Below are positions 23,779 through 32,320 of a DNA stretch of 64,000 nt, one piece after another (within the stretch, counting starts at the first letter, position 1; every line of letters starts with the position of its first letter). The stretch lies in contig NZ_CP096662.1 of NCBI RefSeq assembly GCF_023238205.1, forward strand, positions 62,001 through 126,000, in the 5' to 3' direction. Made by a program: the position numbers and the translations under genes. This DNA comes from Halorussus limi (lineage in GTDB: Archaea > Halobacteriota > Halobacteria > Halobacteriales > Haladaptataceae). The notes beneath the pieces are model-generated. The model was not told where the DNA came from, ran no database searches, and saw nothing but the letters and a program-made list of their open reading frames with translations.

Positions 23779-25143
23779 TCAGATGATGCCGCCGATGACG
23801 AGTAGGCCGACGACGAGCAGAATCGTCGCGACCACGCTCCCCCCGGCCAGCCACTTGTTCTCCATCGCCTTTTCGTGGAGCGGCATCTCGGCGTACTCCT
23901 CGCGGAACGCCTCGAGATTCTGTTCGTCGTAGAAGTACTTCGTCTTCAAAGCGAACCGCTCGGTGACTGCACAGCCCGTACAGACCGGCTCACCTTCCAG
24001 CCGCTCCGTTCTGATGTGACTGGAGCAGGCGATGGCCCCGCAGTTCGGACAGTACGTGTACGTCTCGTCGCCGCCGCTCGTGTCACAGTGGACGCAGCGA
24101 TGGATGCCGTCCTCGGCGGTTACTCGCGAGGGGCCTGCCGCGTAATACTCGTAGGGGTAGGTGTACGCCTGGAGTTCGGTCGTCTGGCGAACCTCGGGGA
24201 GATACACCGGTTCGATCGACTGAACGGAGATGTCCGAGCGGTTCGGCTCACAGGTCTTGTTGTACGTGACGTTGTTGTCGCCGGTGTAGGTGACCGTCGT
24301 CGTGTGATGCTGCTGGAGCCGCTCGACGGCCCACTCCTTGTACTCCGTTTGGGTCTGCCCGAACCGGCGCTCCTCGACGTCATCGAACACCTCCGCGAAC
24401 TGCTCGGTATCGAGGTCGACCGTCGCGTGAAGGTTCTCGGTGACCAGCGTTGCGGCGTCTTCGTCGACGACCTTCGGCTGCCCGCGTTCGGCGTGGGCAA
24501 CGAATCGCGTCCGGTCGTTGATCCGGTGGATGACGCCCACCGACGTCTCGAAGACCGCGTTCGTGTCCGCGGTGACCGCGACCACCGGGCGGAACGTCAC
24601 CGATGAGTGTGGGTCTGGGAGGTCGGCGGCCTCGATGTTCTCGATGTCGCGGAACGCCTCCGTGACTGGCGCGTCGACATCGGCGGCCGGATCGTACGGG
24701 CGGAGCGTCTCGTCACAGAGAATCTCGATGCGACCGTTGTAGAGGTCGAGGCCGATCTCGTCGGCGATCTCCCGGAGATCCTCGCCATCGAGCAGCTCGA
24801 TTAGATGTGGGTCGTCGTTCTGCTGGAGGCGGCCGGCGTACTCCTGAGCAGGGTTCGTAAACCGGCCGGTCGTGACGACCATCCCGCGTTTCGGGCCGTC
24901 GAAGTCGAAGGTCGCGATCGCCGAGTGGAGCTTCTGGACGACTGGTCGCCCGACCGTCCCCGTGTGCTTGCACTCCACGATGATCGCGCACCGGGTGCCG
25001 TCGACGACCTCCTCCATGATGACGTCCCGCCCCTCGTCGGCGGTTCGCTCGGCCTGACGGACGTTCTCGTACCCGAGATTTCGGAAGACGTCCTCTATCA
25101 CGTCCTCGAACTCAAACCCTGAGAGATCGTCCAGTACAGCCAT
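23779..25143 (-). CDS. Mrr-type restriction nuclease with zinc sites and a membrane anchor
   Basis: This 454-residue protein starts with an Mrr-type PD-(D/E)XK domain: E-G-R-D (D40), then I-I-V-E-C-K-H with E57 and K59, residues 1-115. The C-terminal part has C-V-H-C ... C-P-N-C and a later C-T-G-C, so zinc sites, then a hydrophobic helix near the end (V-V-A-T-I-L-L-V-V-G-L-L-V-I-G). Mrr proteins cut modified or foreign DNA; a membrane-tethered form is unusual. ATG 25143 fits the family. Confidence 0.82.
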   Translation of the reverse strand: MAVLDDLSGFEFEDVIEDVFRNLGYENVRQAERTADEGRDVIMEEVVDGTRCAIIVECKHTGTVGRPVVQKLHSAIATFDFDGPKRGMVVTTGRFTNPAQEYAGRLQQNDDPHLIELLDGEDLREIADEIGLDLYNGRIEILCDETLRPYDPAADVDAPVTEAFRDIENIEAADLPDPHSSVTFRPVVAVTADTNAVFETSVGVIHRINDRTRFVAHAERGQPKVVDEDAATLVTENLHATVDLDTEQFAEVFDDVEERRFGQTQTEYKEWAVERLQQHHTTTVTYTGDNNVTYNKTCEPNRSDISVQSIEPVYLPEVRQTTELQAYTYPYEYYAAGPSRVTAEDGIHRCVHCDTSGGDETYTYCPNCGAIACSSHIRTERLEGEPVCTGCAVTERFALKTKYFYDEQNLEAFREEYAEMPLHEKAMENKWLAGGSVVATILLVVGLLVIGGII

Positions 25144-25206
25144 TCCGATATACCTGGACAGTACGTTGCAACTGTCAAATACGTTGCCGAACGCAGCCCC
25201 GCCCTG

Positions 25207-25235
25207 TTTTTGAACCCCCGAGAGGGGTGCGGGGG
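25207..25235 (+). promoter_or_regulatory. TATA-like box plus GC palindrome
   Basis: TTTTT at 25207-25211, arms CCCCC (25215-25219) and GGGGG (25231-25235), core GAGAGGGGTGC. It precedes the gene at 25266. Confidence 0.6.
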
Positions 25236-25265
25236 TGATCAAACGAGCCTCCCGCGAACCAACCT

Positions 25266-25670
25266 ATGAGTGGAATCAGCGACCCACGTTCGCGCGTACA
25301 GTCACGGACCTCGGCTGATCCCGACGTCATCTACGTCGGTTACCGTCGTCGAGGCCGCACCATCGTCGAGAAGCAATCGGACCAAGAACAGCTCACGCCA
25401 GATCGGAGTCTCGAGCTGGCGAATCACAGTCCTTCGGGCTTTGAATGGGGATATGGTGGGAGTGGGCCGGCGCAACTCGCACTCGCCCTCCTGCTCGATT
25501 ACACTGACAATGAGGAGGTGGCACTGGCGGAGTACAAGGCGTTCAAGACCGAAGTGGTGAGCCAGCTAGAGTGTACAGAACCCGACAACTGCTGGCGACT
25601 CACCGGACACGAGATAGATACAACCCTTCGTGAGATAGTCGACGATCCAGTCGCACCGTCCGTCAACTAA
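25266..25670 (+). CDS. DUF6166-like protein
   Basis: The 134-residue protein contains G-F-E-W-G-Y-G-G-S-G-P-A-Q-L-A-L-A-L-L, the conserved core of DUF6166, a family of unknown function common on plasmids and mobile elements in haloarchaea. A motif-family promoter precedes it and the broken DUF7389-like gene follows by 19 nt. Confidence 0.78.
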   Translation: MSGISDPRSRVQSRTSADPDVIYVGYRRRGRTIVEKQSDQEQLTPDRSLELANHSPSGFEWGYGGSGPAQLALALLLDYTDNEEVALAEYKAFKTEVVSQLECTEPDNCWRLTGHEIDTTLREIVDDPVAPSVN

Positions 25671-25689
25671 CGATCACAGAGACCTATCA

Positions 25690-25791
25690 ATGTCAGAACA
25701 CACCCAGCAACCTCGTACGAGCGCAGAATCGCCGCAGAGTGAGCGTCAGGCACCAACCGAGTACGTCGAGCGAAGCGATGTCGGCGTCTCA
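25690..25791 (+). pseudogene. 5' part of a DUF7389-like gene, cut by TnpB insertion
   Basis: The frame starts M-S-E-H-T-Q-Q and ends E-Y-V-E-R-S-D-V-G-V-S where the TnpB element begins. The rest of the gene is at 27265-27438. An open frame through the element would fuse it to TnpB, but that is read-through of element DNA. Confidence 0.75.
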
Positions 25792-27264
25792 CAGAACTCC
25801 AAGGAGGAAGCCAACGGCTTTAGCCGTGATAGAAATCCGACAACCCTCTCCACAAACCAAGAGCGGTCGCAGGTCAACTCCCCATTTTTAATCCAAGTTA
25901 TTATAAAAATTAGTCTAATATGTGAACCACGGATGGAGGTGATTCGCACTGTCCAAGTCAAACTCGACGTCCCCGACAAACGGTGCGAGGACCTCCATCA
26001 AACCAAAGACCAGTTCCTCCACTGTGCGAACACTACAGCAAAGTGGGCGTGGAGACACCCGGACGATTACTGTATAACCTCAAAACAGAAAGCTGAGAAA
26101 GCCCTCTACGAACGACTCCGTGGCGAGACGAAGTTGACCGCGAACCTCGTACAGAAGGGGATTCGACGCGCGATCGAGGCCACGAAAAGCGGTGTCGCTC
26201 GCCTCAAAAAAGGTGAGAACACGAGTCAACCACACTTCGATGCGTGGAGCGTCGTCTATGACAAACGCTCTGCGACGTTCCACCGCGACCACGTCTCCCT
26301 TTCAACGGTGAACGGTCGTGTTGAGTGCGACTACGTGATTCCTAACAATCCAGATGGAACACCGATTGGCGAGTATCTACTGAACGAGGACTACGAGTTT
26401 CGAATGTCCACGTTGCAGTACGACCGCCATTCAGAGTCGTTTTATCTCCATGCGCGGATGCGCCGAGTCGAACACGACGAGCAAGAACAGTCTACAACTC
26501 CTTCTTCCGACGTTCATCAGAACGTGTCGCGTCCTGAGGACGCCAAGCACCGAACAGTCCTTGGCGTGGACCTGAACGTGGACGGCTCGCTCGCGGTAAC
26601 TTCAACGGGCGCATTCATCGGAAACGCCAACGAGATGAATCATCGACGCCGAGAGTTCGAGAAGACTCGCGGTTCGATGCAACGGACGGGGACGCGATCG
26701 GCGCACCTGGCGATTCAGTCGATGAACGACCGCGAACATCGCTGGATGCAAGACAAATTGCATCAGGCTTCGACTCAGATCCTCGAAGAAGCTCGTGACC
26801 GCGGCTGTACACATATCGCGTTCGAGAACTTGACAGATATTCGCAAGCGGATGGCTGGTGCGAAGCGATTCCACGCGTGGGCGTTCCGTCGTCTGCACCA
26901 ATACGTCGAATACAAAGCAAAGATGTTTGGCATCGAGGTTGAGCAGGTGAGTCCGGCGTACACGTCTCAGCGGTGTTCATCGTGTGGGTTTACCCACGAG
27001 ACTAATCGACGGTCGAAGCACCAGTTCGCGTGTCAGAAGTGCGCGTACGAACTGAACGCGGATTATAACGCGAGTAAGAACATTGCTTGGAAACTGATGA
27101 AGCGACTCCACTCGGGGCAGACGTCTTCGAGTGGAGGCGCACCCTGTCAGTGTGCGCTGACGTCAGGGACGTTGAACCTGAATGGCGAGTTCCATGCCTA
27201 CTCTATTACAGAGTCAGAAGGGGAGTCCACTGACAAGCCCACGGCTTAGGTCGTGGGTTACTGA
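25792..27264 (+). mobile_element. Solo TnpB element inside a DUF7389-like gene
   Basis: The element is defined by the break in the host frame: G-V-S (25791) joins to L-T-V-K-L (27265). The right end has a hairpin with CCCACGGCTTAGGTCGTGGG (27238-27257). No tnpA is present. Both junctions can be placed almost to the base. Confidence 0.8.
25933..27249 (+). CDS. tnpB: TnpB RNA-guided nuclease
   Basis: This 438-residue TnpB has V-L-G-V-D-L-N-V, I-A-F-E-N-L-T-D-I-R and zinc ribbon C-S-S-C ... C-Q-K-C with N-A-D-Y-N-A-S-K-N-I-A, so all RuvC-type acidic residues look present. ATG 25933 was chosen because the family starts M-E-V-I-R-T-V-Q-V-K-L-D-V-P; the longer frame is host plus element end. Close relative of 12364-13635. 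Confidence 0.88.
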   Translation: MEVIRTVQVKLDVPDKRCEDLHQTKDQFLHCANTTAKWAWRHPDDYCITSKQKAEKALYERLRGETKLTANLVQKGIRRAIEATKSGVARLKKGENTSQPHFDAWSVVYDKRSATFHRDHVSLSTVNGRVECDYVIPNNPDGTPIGEYLLNEDYEFRMSTLQYDRHSESFYLHARMRRVEHDEQEQSTTPSSDVHQNVSRPEDAKHRTVLGVDLNVDGSLAVTSTGAFIGNANEMNHRRREFEKTRGSMQRTGTRSAHLAIQSMNDREHRWMQDKLHQASTQILEEARDRGCTHIAFENLTDIRKRMAGAKRFHAWAFRRLHQYVEYKAKMFGIEVEQVSPAYTSQRCSSCGFTHETNRRSKHQFACQKCAYELNADYNASKNIAWKLMKRLHSGQTSSSGGAPCQCALTSGTLNLNGEFHAYSITESEGESTDKPTA

Positions 27265-27438
27265 CTCACCGTCAAACTCACTCGCGGTACTGGCACCCGC
27301 GACCAAGACAAGATTACGGCCAAAGTGAAGGGTAAGACGCTTGAAGACGCCCGCGAGGATATGGAAACCCTCCGAGAGTATATCCACGACCTCGCTGAGG
27401 ACACTCGCCAGATCCAGCCAGCCGACCCACACGAATAG
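27265..27438 (+). pseudogene. 3' part of the DUF7389-like gene
   Basis: The frame L-T-V-K-L-T-R-G-T-G-T-R-D-Q-D-K-I to A-D-P-H-E then TAG continues the fragment at 25690. The joined protein would be about 91 residues with the typical V-K-L-T-R-G-T-G-T-R-D-Q-D-K core. Excision of the element would restore the gene. Confidence 0.75.
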
Positions 27439-27478
27439 TACTTCTTTTGACTATTGCACAGAATTGTGTAACCATAGA

Positions 27479-28150
27479 ATGTACGAAGTGTGCGGTGAGA
27501 AGGAACTCAAGGTCATCCTCGCGCTTGACCCGGGCGATTCCATCTCAGGCGTCGCACGGAAGACCGACGAGAATCGGGAGACGATCCGTCGCGTCGTGCA
27601 TCGCCTCGAGGAGGCGGGATACGTCGCGTACGACGATGGACTCCATCTCGTCGATCAGACAATCCGAGACGCCGGTCTCGAGTTCCTGAAGGCGGCAGCA
27701 GACACCTCGCCACCGTCGATCTCAGAGGCGTACGTCCTCCCGCAATTCGCGGGGATGGAGTATGCTTATACCGGCATCGATGCGGTCTATGTCTGGACTC
27801 GCGGTGGCTACCAGGTTGCTCGCGACCCGGGGGATTATCCGCTGTTCATCGCCGTCCAGGAGTCCGACCTCGACGCCTGGGTGGCATTCTTCGACCGGTT
27901 CAGGATCCCGACTGCAGAGGAGCGTCAGTCCGCTGACGACCTCGATGGTTCGATACAGGTGATCTTCGAGCCGCGGCCACAGATCGAGGCCGAGATGGTC
28001 GACGGACGGCCCGTCATCCCACTCAAAGAAACCGTGGCGTTCGCAAACGAGCACTACGCGCACTTCCAGTCAGCACTCGACATGCTCGGCCGCATGTACG
28101 ACAGCGTCGACACTGACGCGAACTACCGTCCAACTAACGTAGAGTTCTGA
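27479..28150 (+). CDS. Winged-helix protein with a C-terminal domain, AbiEi-like layout
   Basis: The 223-residue protein has a MarR-like winged helix in the first 65 residues (S-G-V-A-R-K-T-D-E-N-R-E-T-I-R-R-V-V-H-R-L). The second domain begins S-E-A-Y-V-L-P-Q-F-A-G-M and contains D-A-V-Y-V-W-T-R-G-G-Y. The layout resembles antitoxin-type regulators, but no toxin is adjacent. A segment of the second domain recurs at 31868-31980. Confidence 0.65.
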   Translation: MYEVCGEKELKVILALDPGDSISGVARKTDENRETIRRVVHRLEEAGYVAYDDGLHLVDQTIRDAGLEFLKAAADTSPPSISEAYVLPQFAGMEYAYTGIDAVYVWTRGGYQVARDPGDYPLFIAVQESDLDAWVAFFDRFRIPTAEERQSADDLDGSIQVIFEPRPQIEAEMVDGRPVIPLKETVAFANEHYAHFQSALDMLGRMYDSVDTDANYRPTNVEF

Positions 28151-28187
28151 CAAGGAATTTCTTCGACCGGGAGTGGCCTAGCAGCTG

Positions 28188-28216
28188 TTTTTGTCGCCTT
28201 GAGAGGGCAGAGGCGA
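28188..28216 (+). promoter_or_regulatory. TATA-like box plus GC palindrome
   Basis: TTTTT at 28188-28192, arms TCGCCT (28194-28199) and AGGCGA (28211-28216), core TGAGAGGGCAG. It precedes the small gene at 28222. Confidence 0.6.
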
Positions 28217-28221
28217 ACAAA

Positions 28222-28443
28222 ATGAGCGACTCATCGAATCTATCCGTCGAACCAGACGGTCTCACACCGGAACAGCGTCTCGAACCACCAAACACCCGAC
28301 TCATCAACGCTGGTATCGCGACTATTCATAACATGGAGACACTCCGAGCCTGCGTCGCCTACGAGAACGCGAATCAGCAGCGCATCCAGATCCTCCGCCG
28401 ACTTGAACAGCGGGCCAGCAAAATCCGCTCACAGGACGACTAA
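28222..28443 (+). CDS. Small paralogous helical protein
   Basis: The 73-residue protein matches 45681-45896 over most of its length: P-N-T-R-L-I-N-A-G-I-A-T-I, M-E-T-L-R-A-C-V-A-Y-E-N-A, Q-I-L-R-R-L. Two copies with the same promoter palindrome show it is a real gene family. Function unknown. Confidence 0.7.
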   Translation: MSDSSNLSVEPDGLTPEQRLEPPNTRLINAGIATIHNMETLRACVAYENANQQRIQILRRLEQRASKIRSQDD

Positions 28444-28479
28444 CGGAACATTCGGGGATGTCTGTCGGAGCCTTAGTGA

Positions 28480-29815
28480 ACTGCCTCGGGGTCAAGCCCG
28501 AGGCTTCCCGTGGGTTAGTCGGACACTCCCACGCGACCATCGGCCTGATAGCCTCGAACAGTCGGGTGGGTCACGGTCGGGGCGTCCACGGCCCCCGATG
28601 CCTGCCGTCGCACCTTCCGAACAACGGGAAGGCTGTTGAGAACAGGCACATTTCGATTCAGTTCCTCCAATCCTTTCTTCGCGATATTCACTGCCGCGTT
28701 CCGGTCAGCGTGGTCTTGCCGACCACACGCTTTGCAATTGAACCGCTTCTTCCGACGATTCGACCGAGCCGTATGCTCACACCCCGTAAAAGAACACGCT
28801 TGACTGGTGTAAGCCGGGTCGATGTCATCGCTCGGAATCCCTTCGAACGCCGCTTTGTACGCAACGAAGGAACGGAGTTTGTGAAACGGCAACGAGTGCA
28901 ACCGACGGTTCATCCGAGTGCCGTAGTCAATCGAGTCTCGCATGTGCTTGAGGTCTTCAAACACAACAAGCGGCGACTCGAAGTGCTGAACCCACTCCAC
29001 GGTTCGTCGGGATACTTGGTGAAGTTGGTCGTGAATGTATCGTTCTTCCTTGTCCTCGAACACGCAGTCAAACGCTGTCTGCCCCGCGTTCTGCATTCGT
29101 TTCCGCATCGTGAAGTATCGGTGGCGCTCTTGCTTGATTTCCGGGTATCAATGACCACGGAGTCAATGATGTCGTCTTCGTGGAGCGCAGCGAGTGCTAT
29201 ACAGTCCTCGTTGATGTCCACTCCCACGACGGTTTGAGCGTCGTGTTTGTCTTGAACTGTAGCTTTGAGATGGGTGACGTTGACGTGGAGTTCGTGGTTG
29301 CCGTTACGAGCCATCGCTTCAGCGGTTCCGACTCGCCATTCGTCACTTTCGAGGGCTTGTTTGAGGAGTTCGAGGGTATCGGGTGCGCCACGAAGCGTGC
29401 CGTCCACCGGGTTGTACGGCTTAGCACTAATACGGTAGTGTATCTCGCTGTCTTTGAGTGTGAGGGTGTAGCCTTCAGTGAAGTTCATCCGCAACGGGTA
29501 CGGTCCAGTTTTCTCGTGACTGGGCATATTGTAGTCGTCGCGGTCGTAGAACTGCTGAAGTGCATCAAATGCCTTGGCGATGATGCGTTGGGTGGTGTTC
29601 TTTACAAGGTCAGCTTCGTCTTCAAGACGTGGCGAGATGTCGTCCCAGTCCACCCCATCTTTCGCTAATTGAATGGCCTGGTTGTACACCCATCGGGCTT
29701 CGTGGTACGCGTCGGAGAGAAGTCGCTCTTTCTTGGGTTGGAGTTGGAAGACGAGTGTCTTCGTGAGCGACTTCTCCATACCTTAATCGACGGACCCAGG
29801 TGTTGTAAAGGTATA
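28480..29815 (-). mobile_element. Solo TnpB element with a damaged tnpB
   Basis: The right end (28485-28512) has a hairpin (CCTCGGGGTCAAGCCCGAGG). The left end is estimated near 29815. Only tnpB is present and it is frameshifted, so the element is probably inactive. Confidence 0.6.
28515..29779 (-). pseudogene. tnpB: TnpB with a one-base frameshift
   Basis: Two frames overlap: the N-terminal part from 29779 (M-E-K-S-L-T-K-T-L-V-F, V-V-G-V-D-I-N-E-D) and the C-terminal part to 28515 (V-V-F-E-D-L-K-H-M-R, C-S-F-T-G-C-E-H ... C-K-A-C-G-R, H-A-D-R-N-A-A-V-N-I-A). Near 29145 the reading changes: one missing G would turn D-T-R-K-S-S into D-T-R-E-I-K-Q-E-R-H and join both halves. All catalytic motifs remain, split between frames. 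Confidence 0.8.
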
Positions 29816-29849
29816 GATTAGTGTTGATAGGTCAGGCGTTGCCGGCATT

Positions 29850-29880
29850 CACCCTCGGGTTCAAGCCCCGAGGCTCTCTG
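29850..29880. repeat. Solo right-end hairpin of a lost TnpB element
   Basis: CCTCGGGTTCAAGCCCCGAGG closely matches the right-end hairpins at 28486 and 18615, but no tnpB lies next to it in the matching orientation. It is likely a relic. Confidence 0.5.
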
Positions 29881-29947
29881 CCTTGACCACCTGTATATGA
29901 AGGATCGAATGATTGACCCACCGTATTAGGGATTAGAATATTATAGT

Positions 29948-29966
29948 TCAGACTATTATAGTCTGA
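29948..29966. promoter_or_regulatory. Perfect 8-bp palindrome upstream of the ATPase gene
   Basis: TCAGACTA, TTA, TAGTCTGA. It sits 47 nt before the ATG at 30013 in an AT-rich promoter-like stretch, so it may be an operator. Confidence 0.5.
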
Positions 29967-30012
29967 TTCCTAACTTCGGAGCACATATGTATCTCCCACA
30001 ACGACTGGGAGT

Positions 30013-31428
30013 ATGGACCAGTTCGTCAATCGTATCGATGAACTCGATCGGTTGCAGACCCTCTATGAGAGTGGCACTGCAGAACTCGCAATCATCTATG
30101 GGCGGCGCCAGATCGGCAAGAGCGAACTCGTCCGCCAATCGATTGCCGACCGCGACGAAGCCGTGTACTATCAGGCAGTCCAAGGAACAGCGACGACACA
30201 GCTCAGGCGGTTCGTCGAGGCCGCAGCGTCGACCTATCCCGACATCACGGCCGTCAAAGAGGAGTGGGAACCGCTCTTAACGTATCTCACCGACAGAGAC
30301 GCCATCATCGTTATCGACGAATTCCCGTACCTCATCGAATCGAACGGGGGACTTCCCTCTGTCATTCAACATCTGTGGGATACAGCTGTCGAAGAGAGTC
30401 AGGCGACGCTCGTACTCACAGGCTCTGCAATCGGCATGATCCATACCCACGTCCTCGATGGCGGTGCGCCACTCTACGGACGGATATCCCAGACACCGAA
30501 TGGCCGCCTCGAACTCACCCAGCTGCCGTTTCGCTCCATCCAAGAGTTCGTGCCGACGTACGATCCCGAAGAACGGGTGTTCGTCTATGGCGTCTTCGGC
30601 GGTACACCCCGATATCTCAGCCCGCTCGATCCATCACAGAGCTTCGGAGAGAACATCACGCGGCTGCTGTGCGACCCGGATGGCCCACTCCACGACGAGC
30701 CCGAAACCGTCCTCCAGATGGAGCTCAACGAGGTGAACACGTATTTTTCGGTTCTGGAGTCGATGGCCAGCGGGAACCGCAGTCGAAACGAGATCGCCCA
30801 GGGAGCCGGCATCGAGAGCACCAACACGTCGTACTACTTCGACCGGCTGGAAACCCTCCAGATCATCGAGAAACATCATCCGGCACTCGCCGATCCGGCG
30901 CGCAGCAAGCGGACTCGATACAAGATTCGAGATCCCGTATTCCGGTTTTACTTCCGGTATCTCTACGGCCGCGAGGGACAGTATGAACTCTACGGCGAGA
31001 ACGCCTATGCAGATCTCATCGAACCGGAATTGCCCGACTTCGTCAGCGAAACGTTCGAATCGCTCTGTCACCAGGCAGTGCCGGCGCTCTATGCAGACTA
31101 CCAGCTCACACAGGTGCCAAGCCAGTGGTGGTACAAGGGCCAGGAAGTAGATGTCGTCGCACCAACTGACGAGTCAACGCTGATCGCTGGCGAAGCGAAA
31201 TTTACCAACACCCCCCTCGGCTATGACGTGCTCGCGGACCTCGAAGACGACGTGGAGCAAATCGATTGGACACCCACCGGAGGTGGTGAGCCGACGTATG
31301 AATTCGCCTTGTTCAGCCGCTCCGGGTTCAAACGCTCCGTCGAGGAAGCTGCAGACGAGCGTGATGATCTCCGGCTATTCGATCTCTCCGATATCGTTGC
31401 CATTCTCGAGAGTGGAACCACCCATTAA
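30013..31428 (+). CDS. Archaeal STAND-type ATPase (ATPase_2/DUF234)
   Basis: The 471-residue protein has Walker A G-R-R-Q-I-G-K-S (about 30-37) and Walker B I-I-V-I-D-E-F-P-Y-L (about 95-104), a winged-helix middle (N-R-S-R-N-E-I-A-Q-G-A-G-I) and a C-terminal DUF234 domain with E-V-D-V-V ... G-E-A-K-F-T, a PD-(D/E)XK-like signature. These ATPases are frequent in archaea and near mobile DNA; some may act in defence. A palindrome precedes it. Confidence 0.85.
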   Translation: MDQFVNRIDELDRLQTLYESGTAELAIIYGRRQIGKSELVRQSIADRDEAVYYQAVQGTATTQLRRFVEAAASTYPDITAVKEEWEPLLTYLTDRDAIIVIDEFPYLIESNGGLPSVIQHLWDTAVEESQATLVLTGSAIGMIHTHVLDGGAPLYGRISQTPNGRLELTQLPFRSIQEFVPTYDPEERVFVYGVFGGTPRYLSPLDPSQSFGENITRLLCDPDGPLHDEPETVLQMELNEVNTYFSVLESMASGNRSRNEIAQGAGIESTNTSYYFDRLETLQIIEKHHPALADPARSKRTRYKIRDPVFRFYFRYLYGREGQYELYGENAYADLIEPELPDFVSETFESLCHQAVPALYADYQLTQVPSQWWYKGQEVDVVAPTDESTLIAGEAKFTNTPLGYDVLADLEDDVEQIDWTPTGGGEPTYEFALFSRSGFKRSVEEAADERDDLRLFDLSDIVAILESGTTH

Positions 31429-31454
31429 CGCCGGAGGGTAACAGCTGGGGATAG

Positions 31455-31482
31455 TTTTTCTCCCCCAAAGGGGTGCAGGGGA
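31455..31482 (+). promoter_or_regulatory. TATA-like box plus GC palindrome
   Basis: TTTTT at 31455-31459, arms TCCCC (31461-31465) and GGGGA (31478-31482), core CAAAGGGGTGCA. It precedes the 35-codon frame at 31511. Confidence 0.55.
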
Positions 31483-31510
31483 ATCAAACGTACCCCCAGA
31501 GGCGAACCAA

Positions 31511-31618
31511 ATGAAAGAAACCAACAAGACGTCAGCGTGTCGAATAACGATCACTCTCGAGAGCGCCGAGCTCCCCGTCGACGAGCAAGTCCGCAACGCG
31601 ACTCTCACCAAAGGATGA
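31511..31618 (+). CDS. Very small protein (35 residues)
   Basis: M-K-E-T-N-K-T-S-A-C-R-I-T-I-T-L-E-S-A-E to T-K-G then TGA. It is short but has a motif-family promoter 29 nt upstream, as the other small genes do. It could also be the remaining start of a longer gene cut by the recombination seen just downstream. Confidence 0.45.
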   Translation: MKETNKTSACRITITLESAELPVDEQVRNATLTKG

Positions 31619-31649
31619 ACAGGCAACACTCAACAGCATTCGGCACCTG

Positions 31650-32021
31650 ATGGATCAGAACAGTTCGGGACTATGCATGCTGTTTGGTTGTGCTCCCGAG
31701 GTATGGCAAGACGTGATGAGTGAGTACCACGCGTTCAGTGAGCGAATTGGGGAAGAAGTTGCTCTGAAACCCCTCACAAGTGAGAACCCCTATGAGTTGG
31801 TGCGTGATTATCTAGATCAAGAGAGAGTGTCTTCTGCTGATAATGAAGGGATAGAGCCATTCTCTGAGGAGGCGTATGTTCTCCCGCAGTTCGCGGGGAT
31901 GGAGTATGCATACACTGGCATCGATGCGGTCTACGTCTGGACCCGCGGTGGCTACCAGGTCGCTCGCGACCCAGAGGACTATCTTGATACAGTGAGAGAA
32001 TTCCGGCCTCCCCGTGAGTGA
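31650..32021 (+). pseudogene. Chimeric frame with a copied piece of 27479-28150
   Basis: The first 70 codons are unlike anything else here. Codons from about 73 to 110 repeat the segment E-A-Y-V-L-P-Q-F-A-G-M ... G-G-Y-Q-V-A-R-D-P of the gene at 27479, at high nucleotide identity. The copy stops abruptly and the frame ends in unrelated sequence. This looks like a partial duplication or gene-conversion relic. Confidence 0.6.
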
Positions 32022-32182
32022 CGAGTGTTCTGACGCTCTGTCGGAACCGAGGAGCGAACAGGGAGGGAGAGAATCGTGTAATTCCCGTGTCACACTTTCC
32101 GTGGCTGTTACCAGACTGAATGCCCAACGTAAGTATTTAGTGTGCCAAAAACGTACAAATTCTTGTGCGAACTGAGATAGAT

Positions 32183-32320
32183 ATGGAGCGCGGTGGCGAC
32201 CTGCACGAGCGGGTCAAAGAGTACGCTCGTGAGAATGGTATCCGCCATCCGCGAGCCTACCGCGAACTAATTGAACAAGGGTTAGAGACGGATGGCCTTG
32301 TTGAAACCCTCAATCGGTGA
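32183..32320 (+). CDS. Small RHH-like or helical protein (45 residues)
   Basis: M-E-R-G-G-D-L-H-E-R-V-K-E-Y-A-R-E-N-G to T-L-N-R. The spacing of helices (R-V-K-E-Y-A-R-E-N, then A-Y-R-E-L-I-E-Q-G-L) resembles half of an antitoxin-type DNA-binding domain. An AT-rich promoter-like stretch precedes it. No toxin partner follows in the same orientation. Confidence 0.5.
   Translation: MERGGDLHERVKEYARENGIRHPRAYRELIEQGLETDGLVETLNR

Noticed and set aside
25207-25235. Promoter palindrome read as a transcription terminator
   Set aside because: The T-run is before the hairpin, not after it, on the strand of the downstream gene, and the same order recurs at about a dozen starts.
25690-27249. A 519-codon TnpB with a novel N-terminal domain
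   Set aside because: The N-terminal part is the interrupted DUF7389-like gene plus element end, not a TnpB domain.
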